Shown here: positions 23,938 through 35,925 of the stretch, one piece after another | Layout: each line of letters begins with the position of its first letter | Position numbering within the stretch: the first letter of the stretch is position 1 | NCBI GenBank assembly: GCA_973895155.1 | Contig: OZ316897.1 | Location: 21,018,001-21,082,000, forward strand | DNA length: 64,000 nt | Direction of reading: 5' to 3' | Source: Marsupella aquatica | Lineage: Eukaryota; Marchantiophyta | Notes under the pieces: generated by a model | What the model was told of the DNA's origin: nothing | Seen by the model: the letters and a program-made list of their open reading frames with translations, nothing else | The model's database searches: none | Position numbers and translations under genes: made by a program

Positions 23938-25887
23938 TTTCATGGCTCCATTTGCAAATGAAAAATGAAATTAAATCAAAATGAAATTAGACATAAGGGT
24001 CCGGCTAAAACTTTTGTTGACTGAGGTTGGTTAGAGCAACGGAATGAAGACCCAAGGAACTAGGGCCAGAGTGGGCTATGAGACTCAAAAAACATGGCTC
24101 GAGAATTGGAAATTGCAATATTTATGGAGAGATTCTAAATTATTAATAATTTTGTAGGCGAAAACTGGGCTGGTTTTCCAGCCTTGATTCATTGGAGCAA
24201 GCTATGGCAAATTTTAGGGGTTTTTTGGGCTGTGTACGGAAAACCAAACTCAAAAGAAAGGGCACTGGGTGTGGGACTGTCCGACAGGTCAGGGCACTTT
24301 GGACAAAAAGAAGGCAAAGGAGATGTTATAGCCTTTGGGGCCGCACTCCAAGGAAGGTCTCATATCACGCGCAAGGTTTTCAAGTAATTAGTTCGTGGAC
24401 GCCTTGACTAATTGATAGCCTAGTTATCACAAACAGTTTTCAAAATCAGGCCTTTTTGGTACATGCTACCAAATTCTCAAGTTACGAGAATCAAAATTCA
24501 ATTTGTGACATTTGCAATTAGATGAATGTCTGATCAAATGAATTGTTTCAGTTCGTTGAGTGTTCAAGTTTGGACCATGGTTAGCAGTTTATCTTAATTG
24601 CAAAGGGCCGAAAATCTTACTCCAGGTGCCAATTACCCTTTGACAAGGAAGTTATCAAGTTAGTTATTAGTCATTATTTATTATGAAAAACATTTTTTAT
24701 AAATCTTTGAATTTAAGTTTTAAAATTGGAAATGTAACTAAAACAGTTACATAGTGATAGTTTTAACCGTCTTGCTATTTACATTTCTAATTTTTTACTT
24801 TTTTTAGACGGCATGGCATCCCCAAATTTACACTCAAATTGACACAAACACGAATAAAAACTATAAGTTTGATTCACAAAACTGATGAGTCTTGTTTGTT
24901 ACGATTGTTGTTGACGTGGCACAATCTGGTGCCAGGAATTTTGGAAAGGACCTCTAGTGGGGTCCGTAATAAACACTCTCAAACTTAAAGAAAAAAAGTA
25001 AATTTTAATTTTTATTAAGTCCTAAAATTCTGGAATTTTCTAGGAATATTTTCACATTTGGTATTAGAAAACCCTAATAGTTCTTATAATTCTCAAAATT
25101 GGATTAAACGCCATTATAGTTATTCAACAAAAAAAATGAAGTTTTTTCGTGCGATTGAATTTTAAAAACCCTAACTTCTTTGTGCGCAATGGGTGGGAAC
25201 AAAAGAAGTGAGGATGCCTGGATTATAGCCTCTCCAATAGAAAGTATACTGTGGCTGGGTTCATGACATTAGGGGCACTTGTGAATTTTTTAAAGCTAAA
25301 GCAATCGGCAAAAGGTGAACTTCTTGTTGTGAACATAGACTCTAGAGCAAAAATTATTTGAAATGAAGTTCAATAAATTCAAGGTTGTTGAATGAAGGGG
25401 CCAAAGTTTGCAAATTGGATCATTGGAGGTGGACCAAAATAACATTTCAAATCAAAATTTCTTGGGCCCACTACTTGTCACCTAGGACTCTAGACATCAT
25501 ACGTGAAAGAGCCCTATAGCCCTAAACCAGAAGCCCACCATAACCCTACAAAGCCAACTACAGTAATTTCCACTTATTATACAGCCCACATCTACAATTA
25601 TAATAGGCAATCCTGCCATTTTCATCCTTCATCCCATTACAAAATTCAATATCAGTGAGAATCAAAACTGGCCGTTAGATATTTGAGTGAATTTATTGTA
25701 TTTGTTTCATTCACTTGCAAGGACTTCCACTCCCGACAACACCATCTGGTCCCTCTATGCCTGCCTCGCGAATATGTGCCTTGCAAATACGTGCCTCGCA
25801 CCAGACCCTCATGTCGTGCCTTGCGTCAGACCCTTGTGTCGTCATCAATGAGGGGATAACGATGCCTCATCGTTCCCCCTCCCCTCC

Positions 25888-26110
25888 ATGCCTCATCATT
25901 CCCTCCCTCCCTCCCTCGCAAATGCTTCCCCCATGCCTCCGTCGGTACATCCCCTACCCTCCCCTTGGTGCCTCATCATTTTCTCCCTCCCTCGCTAATG
26001 CTCCCCCCTTGTCTCCGTCAGTCCGTCACCTCCCCTCCCCTCCATGCCTCATCATTCACTCCCTCCCTGGTGAACCCCCCCCCCCCCCCCCCCCCTCGCA
26101 AATGCTCCCA
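25888..26110 (+). repeat. C/T-rich tandem repeat (~85 bp, about three copies) ending in a 21-C run
   Basis: TGCCTCATCATTC(C/A)CTCCCTCC... CGC(A/T)AATGCTCCC recurs near 25889, 25968 and 26045; an uninterrupted run of 21 C lies at 26075-26095. It lies about 450 bp upstream of the MAK16 start. Confidence 0.75.
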
Positions 26111-26290
26111 CCTATATTGGCTGGCCTTCCTTGCAGAGTGCAACTGGCATAGGGCTAGTTTAATCATAAAAGATATCAAAAGAAAGCTACAGTACCTCGA
26201 TCTCTTGTAAAACCACCCTTACAATCACCTAAGGGCGATTATGAGCCAGAACACCCTATTGACCGCACTCTTATTAACCGTGGCTATGCA

Positions 26291-26298
26291 AAACCCTA
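26291..26298 (+). promoter_or_regulatory. Near telo-box upstream of MAK16
   Basis: AAACCCTA followed by T (telo-box consensus AAACCCTAA), 248 bp upstream of the MAK16 ATG. Telo-boxes are common in plant ribosome-related promoters. One base short, so weak. Confidence 0.3.
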
Positions 26299-26545
26299 TA
26301 TTTCTCGTGCGATTAGGTCTCACGGGGTTTTGGATGTGCTAGAGGGAGCTTCGGAAAAGAGGTCGAGAAACTGGGCAAAACCTTTCCGGAGGCCAACTGA
26401 CTCCAAAGAGATGGCCGATCTTTGGGTTTTCATCGCTTGCTGACAGTTCAGATGTCTTCCGCGAATTGAACCTCAACGCTTCACTGCTCTGAAATTTCCT
26501 CAGGCTTCCAAGCTTGCGTTAGCGCAAGCGTGACGGAGAGAAGCC

Positions 26546-29405
26546 ATGCAGCACGACGAGGTGATCTGGCAGGTCATAGGGCATCACAATTGCAGCTTCA
26601 GAGCCACGTGAGTAGAAGTTCGATTTCAATGGACTTTTCCTTTCACCTCTTCCTCCTATTTGCTACATGTGTCTCGTTTAGGATCGACCTTCTAGCTCTG
26701 TGTTCATCAGGGAAGTTCTCCAAAATCGATGCTCTGCTCCTGGCCACTCATCTCTGCGGTGACTAAATTCTGTGTCGTGGGCTTGGTCGGCTGTCCGTAA
26801 TAAGGATGGAATTGGGGCTTTTGGAGCCGCGGTCGTAGTTGGTGTTGCTGTCACAGTCTAAAATGTTCACTAGATTCCCAGTCTAATTTATGTTTCCTTT
26901 TTTAGGTGAGACTAGTTAAAATATAGTCCCATCGATTGCGTTGGTTTATGGTCTTAGTTGTCCAGGGAACGAGCAGTTGGTTCTGACACTGTCTTGCCAA
27001 GCTTCTGCTCAACAGATCAGATTTAGGTTCCAGGTAGAAATTGTGCGAGAGAACTGTTGCACAACAGTTTTGTAAGATTTCGGTCTGTAATGATGATTCG
27101 CTTGCAAACTCATTTCTTGTCATAGTCCACTCTTAACTTCGCTTTGGGTTTAAAGGCTTCCGCGGTTTTTACTTTTCCCTTCATTGCTTGCCCTATTGCG
27201 AGGGGCTCACCCGCTAAAATGCCGTTTCTATTCCTGGGGTTAATTTTTGCCTTTCTGTTTGCAGAACTCAGACCCAAAACTTCTGTAGAAATGAGTACAA
27301 CGTGACGGGACTATGCAATAGAAGCTCATGTCCATTATCTAATAGTCGGTATGCGACCATTAGAGAGCATAATGGTACGTCTCCCTTTCCAATTTGCGTG
27401 TCTTGCCCGATTTTGGGTTTGATGAAATGGTGACAAGTGCACCAGTCCATCGGTTCATGAATAACTTTGCCAAGTGATTCGGTGTTGGCAGGATTGCTTT
27501 ACTTGTATATGAAAAGCATTGAGCGTGCGCACGCTCCGAAAGATCTTTGGGAGAGAGTCAAGCTACCAAGGAATTATGACAAAGCACTCGAAATCATTGA
27601 TAAGAATCTAGTAAGGACCCATCTATCTGAACCATGAAAGCCTTAATTATTCAGAGTCCTTTGTATGGAAAAATAGTAACATTACAGAGGAAATTGTTAG
27701 GTCCTTGTCATGCTGGTAGAAAACGCTTGGGCGATGTCGTTCGGCTTTAGTACCTCGTTCAAGCAATACTTATATTAACGTTATACTTTTTCGTCTTGTA
27801 GGATAGGTGCTTTCATACTGATATTTTCGATATTCGTTAAGCTTGCAGATTTTGGAGTTGGTGGATCTGGTTTAGGGACATTATCTAATAAACTTGTGGT
27901 AACAGGAATTCTGGCCCAAGTTTCTTGTGCACAAAAACAAGCAGCGGCTAACGAAAATGACTCAGTATCTTATTCGGATGCGGAAGCTGTCTCTCAAAGT
28001 CAAGTAAGCTTCATGCTTGTCCCCCTCTCTCTCTTGTCATAAAGTGGCCATTTTTTCAATTGTGAGCCGAATGGACGTGGTTTGTGCCTTACACATTTCC
28101 ATCGAGATGGTGTTTTTGATGGCAGGCCGAAGCTTGTCACTATGCCTGCAAAGCAAGTACAGAGGGAGAAACGCCGAGAAGCCAAAGCTGAAGTAGCTGC
28201 TGTCCTCGATAGGGTATGTCTCTCGGTCTTGATAACATGGCATTTATCTGTACTCGACATTTCTCGTAGTTGTTTTTTGAAATGTGGAATTGTCGGAGTT
28301 CTCTACAACTGATGTTGCATCGGAGGTTTCGTATGCGGAGCTTGACCCTTACTATCTACGGCATGCTCCTTTAACTCCATGACCTGGCTGCAGTCAATCG
28401 AGAAAGAGTTGCTGCAGCGATTGCAGAGTGGTACATATGGTGATATTTACAACTTTCCTGTTAAGGAGTATGAGAAAGTTCTAGCAATGGAAGAGATGGA
28501 AGCTGCTGATGACGAAGAGGACGAGGAAGAAGAGGAAGAAGAAAAGGTTGGATCACAAATCTTGCTCGCACCAGTTTTTAGTGATGACTACGTAAATTAG
28601 CGTACTGGACAAAGCAAGTGAGGATCTGAGGCATGCCTCCTTATGTATATGGTGTTGGTTGAGAATCGGAGGAAGAGGAGTTCTGATTAAAGCCATTCTC
28701 ATGTTGGTGTTCCATTTTAACAATCTGGTGCTCATCATGTTCTCCCTTTGTCATCTTTCAGGAGCCCGAAGTAGAGTACGTAGAGGGATACGAAATGGAA
28801 GACGAAGATGACATTGAAGACTTCAAAATGGGAATGTCTATGAATGACAGCGATGAATCAGAGTCGGAAGAAGGTGAGATGGTTATTCACCTCACTTTTG
28901 TTCAAGGTGTTTTCTTTTAGTGCTTTTTACGCATTAGTATCGTGTAAATATATATGAGCAGCAGTATTGAGAGCAATACTAAAGTTCCTTTGGGTTCCCG
29001 GTATACACAGAATTGCCGAAGAATTCATCTAAGAGGAAAGATGGGGTTCAAGCGAACAAGAGAGATACAAATAGCTGGGATGATGCAGCAACTTCCAAAA
29101 TTGCTGCCAAGAGAAGGAAAAAGGGAGGGCACGTTGAGGTATGTTTACCTCGTTAGTTGTTCCTCAGAATCATCGCTAGAATGGTTTATACTCAAAGGCA
29201 TACTAAAAACTTCGCAATGATTGACAGGAGCTTGCTGAGAATGTACTACTACTAGACTGCCCCGAATGCTAATTAACATGAGAAGTGACTATCCTAAGAT
29301 GCATCTAACCCCAATTTATATGCATTCTAATATCTATTTGTGGGGTTTGTACTACAGATCGAGTATGAGCAAGAGCAAGAAACTCCATCGATACCTGATT
29401 TTTAA
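26546..29405 (+). CDS. MAK16: MAK16, 60S ribosome biogenesis factor
   Basis: Nine exons: 26546-26607, 27265-27374, 27492-27610, 27906-28003, 28126-28213, 28394-28546, 28762-28873, 29011-29138, 29358-29405; GT-AG introns, consistent phases, 918 nt = 305 aa, close to yeast and human lengths (about 300). It begins [18 protein letters not shown], the hallmark MAK16 N-terminus, with a Cys cluster (C16, C28, C38, C43) fitting the zinc-binding site. The conserved core follows ([48 protein letters not shown]-like [32 protein letters not shown]). The tail has an acidic Glu/Asp tract (exon 6) and a basic end ([10 protein letters not shown]). MAK16 works in the nucleolus with RPF1 in early pre-60S particles. 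It is the clearest single-copy housekeeping gene in the window and shows no lesion. Confidence 0.96.
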
Positions 29406-30533
29406 GTTTTCAATTTTCAGCCCCATTTTTATCGGTTCATTACTTGTGTGCTTGAGTTGAAGAAGGAGCGGAGTTTGAGCTCAGAGCTTCTTCGGAAGGA
29501 AACTGGAGGATCTAATGCTAGAAAGCCACACCAAATTTTAGTTTGTTTAGTTTTGTTAGCTTCTTGTTGGGAGTCGCAACCAAGAAAGCAAGTCCTTATC
29601 ACAATTTTGTAGCATGTACCACTAACATTAGAGCCTGTGGAAAGTAAAGATCTCTTACATACAAATATGTTGCACTGTACTTATTAGAGCCCGTCAGATT
29701 CGAGCCTGTAGAAATTTAGGTATACTGTACTTTTTCGTTGTGTTTGCCAGTATGAGTCCTGGAGGGGCTATCATACGGGCAGGAATTTCTTTTGCAAATG
29801 ATCAGAAGTACTGAAGCAATATGGTGGTTTCATTTCCGAACGGAGGATATTGGTTCATCCTTAGGATCAGCACTTCGAAATTGAATATCCATGGGATTAG
29901 TCGTCGTTACCTGCCTCAGTTACAGTTTCTAATTCGATTTGGGTGTACTAAGAACGATCAAGCAGGGCCCGAGCGAAGTTTAGGGGGTCTGTGTTTAAAA
30001 TTTGAGCTCGAGTAAAACTCAGGTTGCATGCAAAAAATGTGTATGTCGTTGTGACCAAAGTACGAGCTTCTCCCTCTACCTCGTCTGGTTTTCATGCATC
30101 ACAACGGGCTTGTCAGGTGAGGGTGTCGTTACAGGAAGTGGGGCCATTTGTTACTTTTTTGCACCAAAGCAAATTGGAGTTACTTCTTGTTCTAAAGATA
30201 GACTGTAAATTTTAGAAGATTAAAATTTCAATAAATCCAAATCCTCTTGATGTAGAGCAAGAGTTAGGAAGTTGTACCACCTCTTAAAGAGGCAATCGAA
30301 GATCCTAGACAGTAATGCTGCCTAGGTAGACGCCATACCTTACCAGCCCACACCCGAAAGCACCTACTCATCTGTGAAGTCAACTACAGCCATTTCCATT
30401 ATCTAACATACCTGAACAGCCCCTTAGTGCTTGTAAAACCAGCTACAGCCATTTCCGTTCATTTCATGGTTTCTGGATTTAAATTGCCTAACAAATTCAA
30501 CCAGAGTTTCATGAGTCAGTCCGTGTCAGCAAG

Positions 30534-30633
30534 AATTTATGAGTACTTGCTTTTTGGTTTCTTAGGGTATATCTCAAATACAAATTTATGAGTACTTGCT
30601 TTTTTGGTTTCTTAGTGTATAACTCAAATACAA
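30534..30633 (+). repeat. 50-bp tandem duplication
   Basis: AATTTATGAGTACTTGCTTT... TTGGTTTCTTAG(G/T)GTATA is present twice head to tail with a few differences. Confidence 0.75.
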
Positions 30634-30659
30634 TGAAAACTGTTTATCTGCAAATTGAT

Positions 30660-31150
30660 TTTTACCAAAATTAGTATTTCATACTAAGGCGAATTCTTGC
30701 TGTACTAACGCCAATTCTTGCATAACATGGTCAGTGTATATATCTCCCTATCCAGTGATCACATTTACCAAAATTAGTGTCTTGTACTAATGCTAATTCT
30801 TGTATACATCCATATCCAATTTTACCAAAATTTGTGTTTTGTACTAATCCTAATTCTTGTATACATCCATATCCAATTTTACCAAAATTTATGTTTTGTA
30901 CTAATGCTAATCCTTACATAACGATGGTCAGTGTACATATCTCCATATCCAGTGATCACATTTACCAAAATAGTGTTTTGTACTAATGTTAATTCTTGTA
31001 TATATTCATATCCACTTTTACCAAAATTAGTGTTTTGTACTAATGCTAATTCTTACATAACACTAATCATGGTGAAAAGTGTATATATCCTCTTATCACC
31101 GTTCACCAGCAGTGTATATATCCCCTTATCACCGTTGACCAAAAAAGTGT
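30660..31150 (+). repeat. Diverged 58-64-bp tandem array (TTTTACCAAAATT...)
   Basis: At least five units of TTTACCAAAATTAGTGTTTTG, ACTAATGCTAATTCTTGTATA and a CATCCATATCC-like segment. Some units are replaced by CATAACATGGTCAGTGTATA. It gives overlapping repetitive ORFs that I regard as meaningless. Confidence 0.7.
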
Positions 31151-31426
31151 GTATGTCCACTTTTCACTGTAGACCAGAGTGGACACCACAGGAGTTTGCC
31201 AGCCAACCCAAAGGGGGCAGAGAGGGAGCAAAATAAAGGACCCAACTTAATGTCAAGGATTAGCAAGGAAGACATAGGCTACCTTCCAATGTTGAAACCT
31301 GGCCAGATATTAACATCAATTGTATTGCACTACTAACTGCAGTTAGTTTGCTTTTAACAACTACACTAGTGGGAAAAGATGGGAATGTACAGTAGGAAGT
31401 AAGCTGGCAAGCTGGCAAATGTTCCA

Positions 31427-31432
31427 TTTATT
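31427..31432 (-). terminator. Possible poly(A) signal of the RING gene
   Basis: The minus strand reads AATAAA about 260 bp after the RING-gene stop codon. Distance is acceptable for a plant 3' UTR; chance occurrence is possible. Confidence 0.35.
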
Positions 31433-31690
31433 TAAGTTCATTTCAGAATCTTTTGAGTCTATTTTAGTTCGAGAACAAAAGTGAACCTCCAAGTTTGATT
31501 TGGTGACAAGTGCCCCCTAGCTTGTAAAGCCACCGCCTGTAGATCCCCTCGTCCGCTGTCTTTGTGTGTCATCTCAACTCCTGCCCAACTAAAGTTCTGT
31601 ATCTCAAGTGCTTTCTCGCAAGTGTTGCCATCGAAGTGCCTCACAATTTCCCTCACTGGAAACGCAGGAACAAAATGCAGTCATTATTTT

Positions 31691-33003
31691 CTACAGATAA
31701 ATGTTGGGTGGCAGCCGACCGGGCATGGTAGACGCTGGGGTGTTGCAGGAGGGGCAGTTCCTTTTCATTGAATTCCACAGAGTTAAAGTGCATCTGAAGC
31801 ACACATTTGCGTGATTACAATCCTTCCAATGAGCCCGCTGTCGATCTGGTTCTGCTCCGAACTCATCCATGCAAATGATACATTCCATGACCTGCATACA
31901 ACCATCTTGAATTGTTATCTGGGCTACCTTTTAAAATACACAGATCACGAGAAAGGGCAAGAGAGTGACAGTACAAGGAGATGAGCTGAGAGAGATTGCT
32001 GATGGACATGCAATTGATGCTAATGCAAACGCTGTCTAGAACCACAAGATGGCTTGAAAGAATGAAGGACCGAATTAGGTGTTGGAAACCTGCCTGCGTT
32101 TTTTTGAACCTGTGGTCCTCCATTACTCTCTTCAGCTTGTCGATCTCCTCATCGCGCTTGAGGATGTCCTGCCGCAATTCAGCGAGCCTAGCTAGATTTG
32201 GCCCCCTCAAAGATTCTGCTTTACATCGTCGGAGATCAGTGTTCCGCTGCTCCAGCTGCTCAAGCAGATCTCTGCATACTTCTTCGAGATTGCTCCCTTC
32301 CTTCTGTGCAGCAGCAAGCTTGACACGTTCGGCCTTGCACGATTGCAACTCCATCGTGAGCTTCCTAACTTGGTGCTGTCCACCATGAGCTTCTTCTTCC
32401 AGTTTCTTGCATTTCGATTTCCACTTATCTCTTTCGTCGCTGCGTAGCTTTAGTTGCTCCCTTAAGCCATCGATAGCTCTTTCCCGACAACTCGCAGAAG
32501 CCTGGCACGCACCCTAAAAGCAAGATTTAAAGAGCAGCGAATGAAATAAATTTAAGCTATCGCCGAAGAGCAATTCGTATCCTAATGTACGTAGTCGGGA
32601 TTATGGACTTACCGACGAGATTGATGGCTGTTGAACGCCCAGAGCATTTCCATTGGGACTCCTGCTATTCATAATGTTGAACCAGCTCTCTTGCAAGACT
32701 TTTATCTGGGCAGTGTTCTGGCGGATTTGGTCTAGAGACATTTCTGCAAAGAGTTTCCTCTCTTCTTCCAGGGTCTTCTCAGCCGTCCATGAGCTTCAGC
32801 TGCTCGAGTCGCCAGTCTCCCACTTTTATAATGCCATTTAACTTGGCCTCCAATTCGTGGATCTTCTGGGTGCTGGCCTCCATCCTCATGCAAGATACCT
32901 CATAGTTGCAATCATGGTCCTCCATTCTTCGCTTTTTGCCGCGATCTGGAGGTCCCACGCCGTCAAACATTTCCGCGGGAGTTTCCATCCTGTTCTCGGA
33001 CAT
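31691..33003 (-). CDS. Coiled-coil protein with C-terminal C3HC4 RING finger, probable E3 ubiquitin ligase; one-base frameshift
   Basis: Three exons (minus): 32613-33003, 32094-32513, 31691-31891; about 336 aa if one base is ignored. ATG 33003 opens MSENRMETPAEMFDG. Most of the protein is heptad-rich, charged coiled coil (e.g. EASTQKIHELEAKLNGI; LREQLKLRSDERDKWKSKCK; RDILKRDEEIDKLKRV-like), and the end is a RING: CIICMDEF, then WKDCNHANVCFRC and NCPSC, i.e. C-x2-C..C-x-H-x3-C-x2-C..C-x2-C. RING domains recruit E2 enzymes for ubiquitin transfer; the coil may dimerise or bind a substrate. Within exon 1 the frame ends at LKLMDG-stop (near 32780), while the continuation (AEKTLEEERKLFAEM) is one base out: a real mutation or a sequence error. 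Intron 2 appears to use a GC donor (CAG|GCAGGT). I cannot place it in a named subfamily. Confidence 0.78.
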
Positions 33004-33756
33004 CGAACAATGATTCCAAAGTCTCAATATCTCCTCGCAGCTGTTGGGAGAGATTCTGCTTTCTCGGAATTTACAACTCAGGACAGTTTTTTAACGGCAT
33101 ATCCTATCAAAGAAGGGAACCAAAAAAAGTTGGAGGCCACCAATCCGACACACAAGGAGAGGGTGTTCACCTATCAATCGATGGGCTGCCCTCGGCTGCA
33201 GATCGGGGCAAACTTTTCCAATCGTGCACATCGACCAAATCTAATAAATCTTCTGTTACAAGCGTGTTTGAGGATTCATTCACAGAATGGACTTCAAGGG
33301 GAAAGAGTGAGAAGAGCTAGAAGGCTATAGAAACCCGTCCTGTCTACCCTAGTCTTTTCCATCGAAGCAATTGAAACCATTCAATGACCAAAACTAAATC
33401 AATGTGTACAAGGGACGTCGCGGGACAGACAGAGGGATTGAATAACACTGAAAGATCGATCTTAAACGTTCGTGTCATGAAAGATAATGCATTCGTTCGA
33501 ACATCATTACGAACGCCGACATCGAAGTCCAAAACATTAAGGTAGAGCTTCCGACAAAATGGCAGAACGCCGTACGGGCTCAGCTAACAATACGGTACAG
33601 CCGCTCAAAAGAAGTGATGTAAGTACATGACTGAATAATACCTACTGAATGTTCCGAAAGTTCTGAATGTTCGGCTGCTCCGCATATCCACAACTTCTGA
33701 ATGTTCCCGCACCCGAGGTTATGACTTACTGACTTGCTGAATAATGGGAGTCACAC

Positions 33757-33925
33757 AAGTTCATGGACATCATAGCAGTCATTCCTTGCCGCGCAATATT
33801 CAAAATGTTGCTCGATCCATGTTCAAAATGAAGCAAGTCCGTGCACATCACAGCTGTCATTCCTTGCCGCGCATTATTTTACGTTGTTAATCGATCCATC
33901 TTCAAAATGAAGCTAGTCCGTGACC
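33757..33925 (+). repeat. 78-bp tandem duplication
   Basis: AAGTYCRTGSACATCAYAGC... recurs at 33757 and 33835 with the shared core CATTCCTTGCCGCGCA; a third partial start lies near 33912. Confidence 0.75.
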
Positions 33926-34147
33926 AGTCCGGAACGTTTCTGAACTTAAGTAGCTTCATCATGACTGTTCTCTAGTACCGGCATTTGAAGGGATGGAATG
34001 CCCCGAGACCGGATTACAAAAACGTGCCAGAGTATGACGCCGTTGTGCTTTTAGTCACAGAGATAGCGTCGAAATTCCCATTCTCCAAAGTACGATCATC
34101 GACAAATCAATTGTTCATGAAAACTTGTGGTGACTAAGCATCTACTA

Positions 34148-34396
34148 TTAACGCCTTCTATACGATATGAGAACCGCTTCAACGCGATTCTTCTTCGTCC
34201 AAGGAATTCTCATTAAAGAACTGACAATGGCATGTTCGATTCGAGCTAAGTACGTGTAGAAATCATTCCCGTCACAGCTTAGGATGAGCTTCAGCAGCTG
34301 CATCACTTCTGGATCCACTCTTGAATGGATAGCAGCCGGAATAGCAGCTGCTTCTCCGCAGATCGATCTTCTAACTTGGGGCAGAAAATGAGCCAT
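34148..34396 (-). CDS. Hypothetical 82-aa protein
   Basis: An ATG-started ORF with a mixed hydrophobic/charged middle (VDPEVMQLLKLILSCDGND) and a basic end. No family recognised, no clear poly(A) signal, no neighbour that suggests a role. It could equally be a chance ORF or one exon of an unmodelled gene. Confidence 0.2.
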   Translation of the reverse strand: MAHFLPQVRRSICGEAAAIPAAIHSRVDPEVMQLLKLILSCDGNDFYTYLARIEHAIVSSLMRIPWTKKNRVEAVLISYRRR

Positions 34397-35520
34397 GATA
34401 GGAGACGGGATGGATGGTAATGATCAACAGGCCCAGAGAACCCATTCATCGAAATTCAGAATCCTCCACATTGTCCGACGATTGCTCCTGGCCTTTGGTG
34501 AACGAGGCGCAATTGGCCTCTCGTGACAATTGAACCGTGCGTCTTGCCGCAATGGTCAGGCAGGACGTACAGGTCTGTTGTTTGAGACTAACTTAATGTG
34601 CCTTATATACTGAGGAGATTTGGTCACTCGTCGAATTGATGGTTTCATCGTTGAATTGGTGGTTTCAAATCAAACATGGAAACTACGCGAACGAAACGGT
34701 ATGCGTTCTTTTGATTGTAGACTTTACAAAATCATCAGCTCAACTGTGAAACTGAGAAGTTACGAACAAGGGTTGACACTTCTACAACTTCTACAAACTA
34801 TTCGTTGGCAAATTAACTCTTCCTTGGCCTGGGCAACGCAACTCTCGGTAGACTGGAACAATTCAGCAATACTGTGTGAGTAACATTTTGAATTGCCAAT
34901 GCAGCATAGTTCTGAAAGCTCAGGTGTTACAAGTTCCTGGAGCAACAACTCTATCGAGGTCAAAGTTCGGTAATTGATAGTGCTATAGCAAGTACTTGAT
35001 TTACCCGGCCCATCAACGAGAAACTGAATTTTGGCAGCCTCCTCGAGAAAGGTCCGTAAACTTTTGCACTGGTACGAAAGTGGAGAAAGACGTGCCTTTC
35101 ATGATCAACTTCGGTACGGTAGTAACAGTACAAGTAATCTTGCACGAGAAGTACAGATTGAACTTGAAGAAAAGGAGAGCAACAAAAAACTTTGGGCGCG
35201 AACAGGCGAACAGTGAATATCGTACTGTATTCTGTAATTATTACTGGGCGACTCTATGTAATAATTAGACAGCACGATTGATACTACACTAACTTACTAC
35301 TTAGTAAATCACTCATTGAGTTTGCACTTATTAGAGCAATCAATCAATTGAATTCAATATAATGTCTAGATGGACCATTATGGACCCGGTTTAACCTTAC
35401 GGGCGGGCAAGTTGACATCACACATGTATAACCATCAAATGATGGCCCTAAAATTGGAAGTTTGACACATTCTTTGCAATTCTTCCAGACTCCCTTTGAC
35501 AATTCCCGGACTCCCCCAGT

Positions 35521-35925
35521 CTCCCCCGGTCCAAAGAGCTGGACCCCCGGTTTGGGGTCGCAGCCGTGGGGGGCCGGGTAGGGGGCTGGGCTGGGGATTG
35601 GGGCTGGGTCTGGGTTCGGGGGCCAGGGTGGGGGTGGGGCTTGGGGGCCGGGACTGCGGGCCGGGTTAGGGGGTCGGCTATCGTAGGATGGTGGGCGCCT
35701 GGGTGTGGTTCGGCGGTAGGCGGCCGGGGGCGGTGGCAGGGGTTTGGGGATCGGGGGCGGTGGGAGGGGTTCAGGATCAAGGGTAGGTGGCCAGGGGCGG
35801 TGGGCGGGGGGACTCCGGGGGTGGGGTCCGGGGTCGGAGGTCGGGAGTTCAGGGTCGGAGGTCGGGGTCGTGGGTCGGGACCTCGGGTTTGGGGTCGGAG
35901 GTCGGGGTTGACGGTTCAATGACAT
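35521..35925 (+). repeat. G-rich low-complexity tract (GGGGTC-type)
   Basis: About 400 bp of GGGG-rich sequence on the plus strand (repeated GGTCGGAGGTCGGGG, GGCGGTGGG and the like), sharply richer in GC than its flanks. It creates a 193-codon Pro-rich ORF on the minus strand, which I treat as a by-product. Many closely spaced G runs could form G-quadruplexes. Confidence 0.75.

Larger units (their letters stand above)
21931..26545. other. 4.6-kb AT-rich region between the divergent PPR-SMR and MAK16 genes
   Basis: The promoters of both genes should lie at its two ends. Short ORFs at 21951-22527 on both strands show no family features. It contains a 47-bp direct repeat (23779-23825 and 23891-23937) and a C/T-rich repeat with a 21-C run (25888-26110). 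AAACCCTA at 26291-26298 is a near match to a telo-box 250 bp ahead of the MAK16 ATG. Confidence 0.5.
29406..31690. other. AT-rich intergenic DNA with two tandem-repeat blocks
   Basis: No gene recognised. It contains a 50-bp tandem duplication (about 30534-30633) and a 58-64-bp array of TTTACCAAAATTAGTGTTTTG...-type units (about 30660-31150). AATAAA on the minus strand (31427-31432) may serve the RING gene. Confidence 0.5.
33004..35343. other. Intergenic DNA upstream of the RING gene
   Basis: A ~78-bp unit is tandemly repeated at about 33757-33925 (core CATTCCTTGCCGCGCA and TTCAAAATGAAGC). An 82-codon ATG-started ORF (minus, 34148-34396; MAHFLPQVRRSICGEA...) could be a small gene or an exon but has no recognised domain. 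Confidence 0.45.

Noticed and set aside
28379-28600. Acidic ORF first read as part of a SAS10/UTP3-type gene
   Set aside because: The N-terminal exon [10 protein letters not shown] and the order of later exons show it is MAK16.
35344-35925. 193-codon Pro-rich ORF on the minus strand
   Set aside because: It is the complement of a low-complexity G-rich tract; the open frame is explained by composition and repeats, with no domain or splice context.
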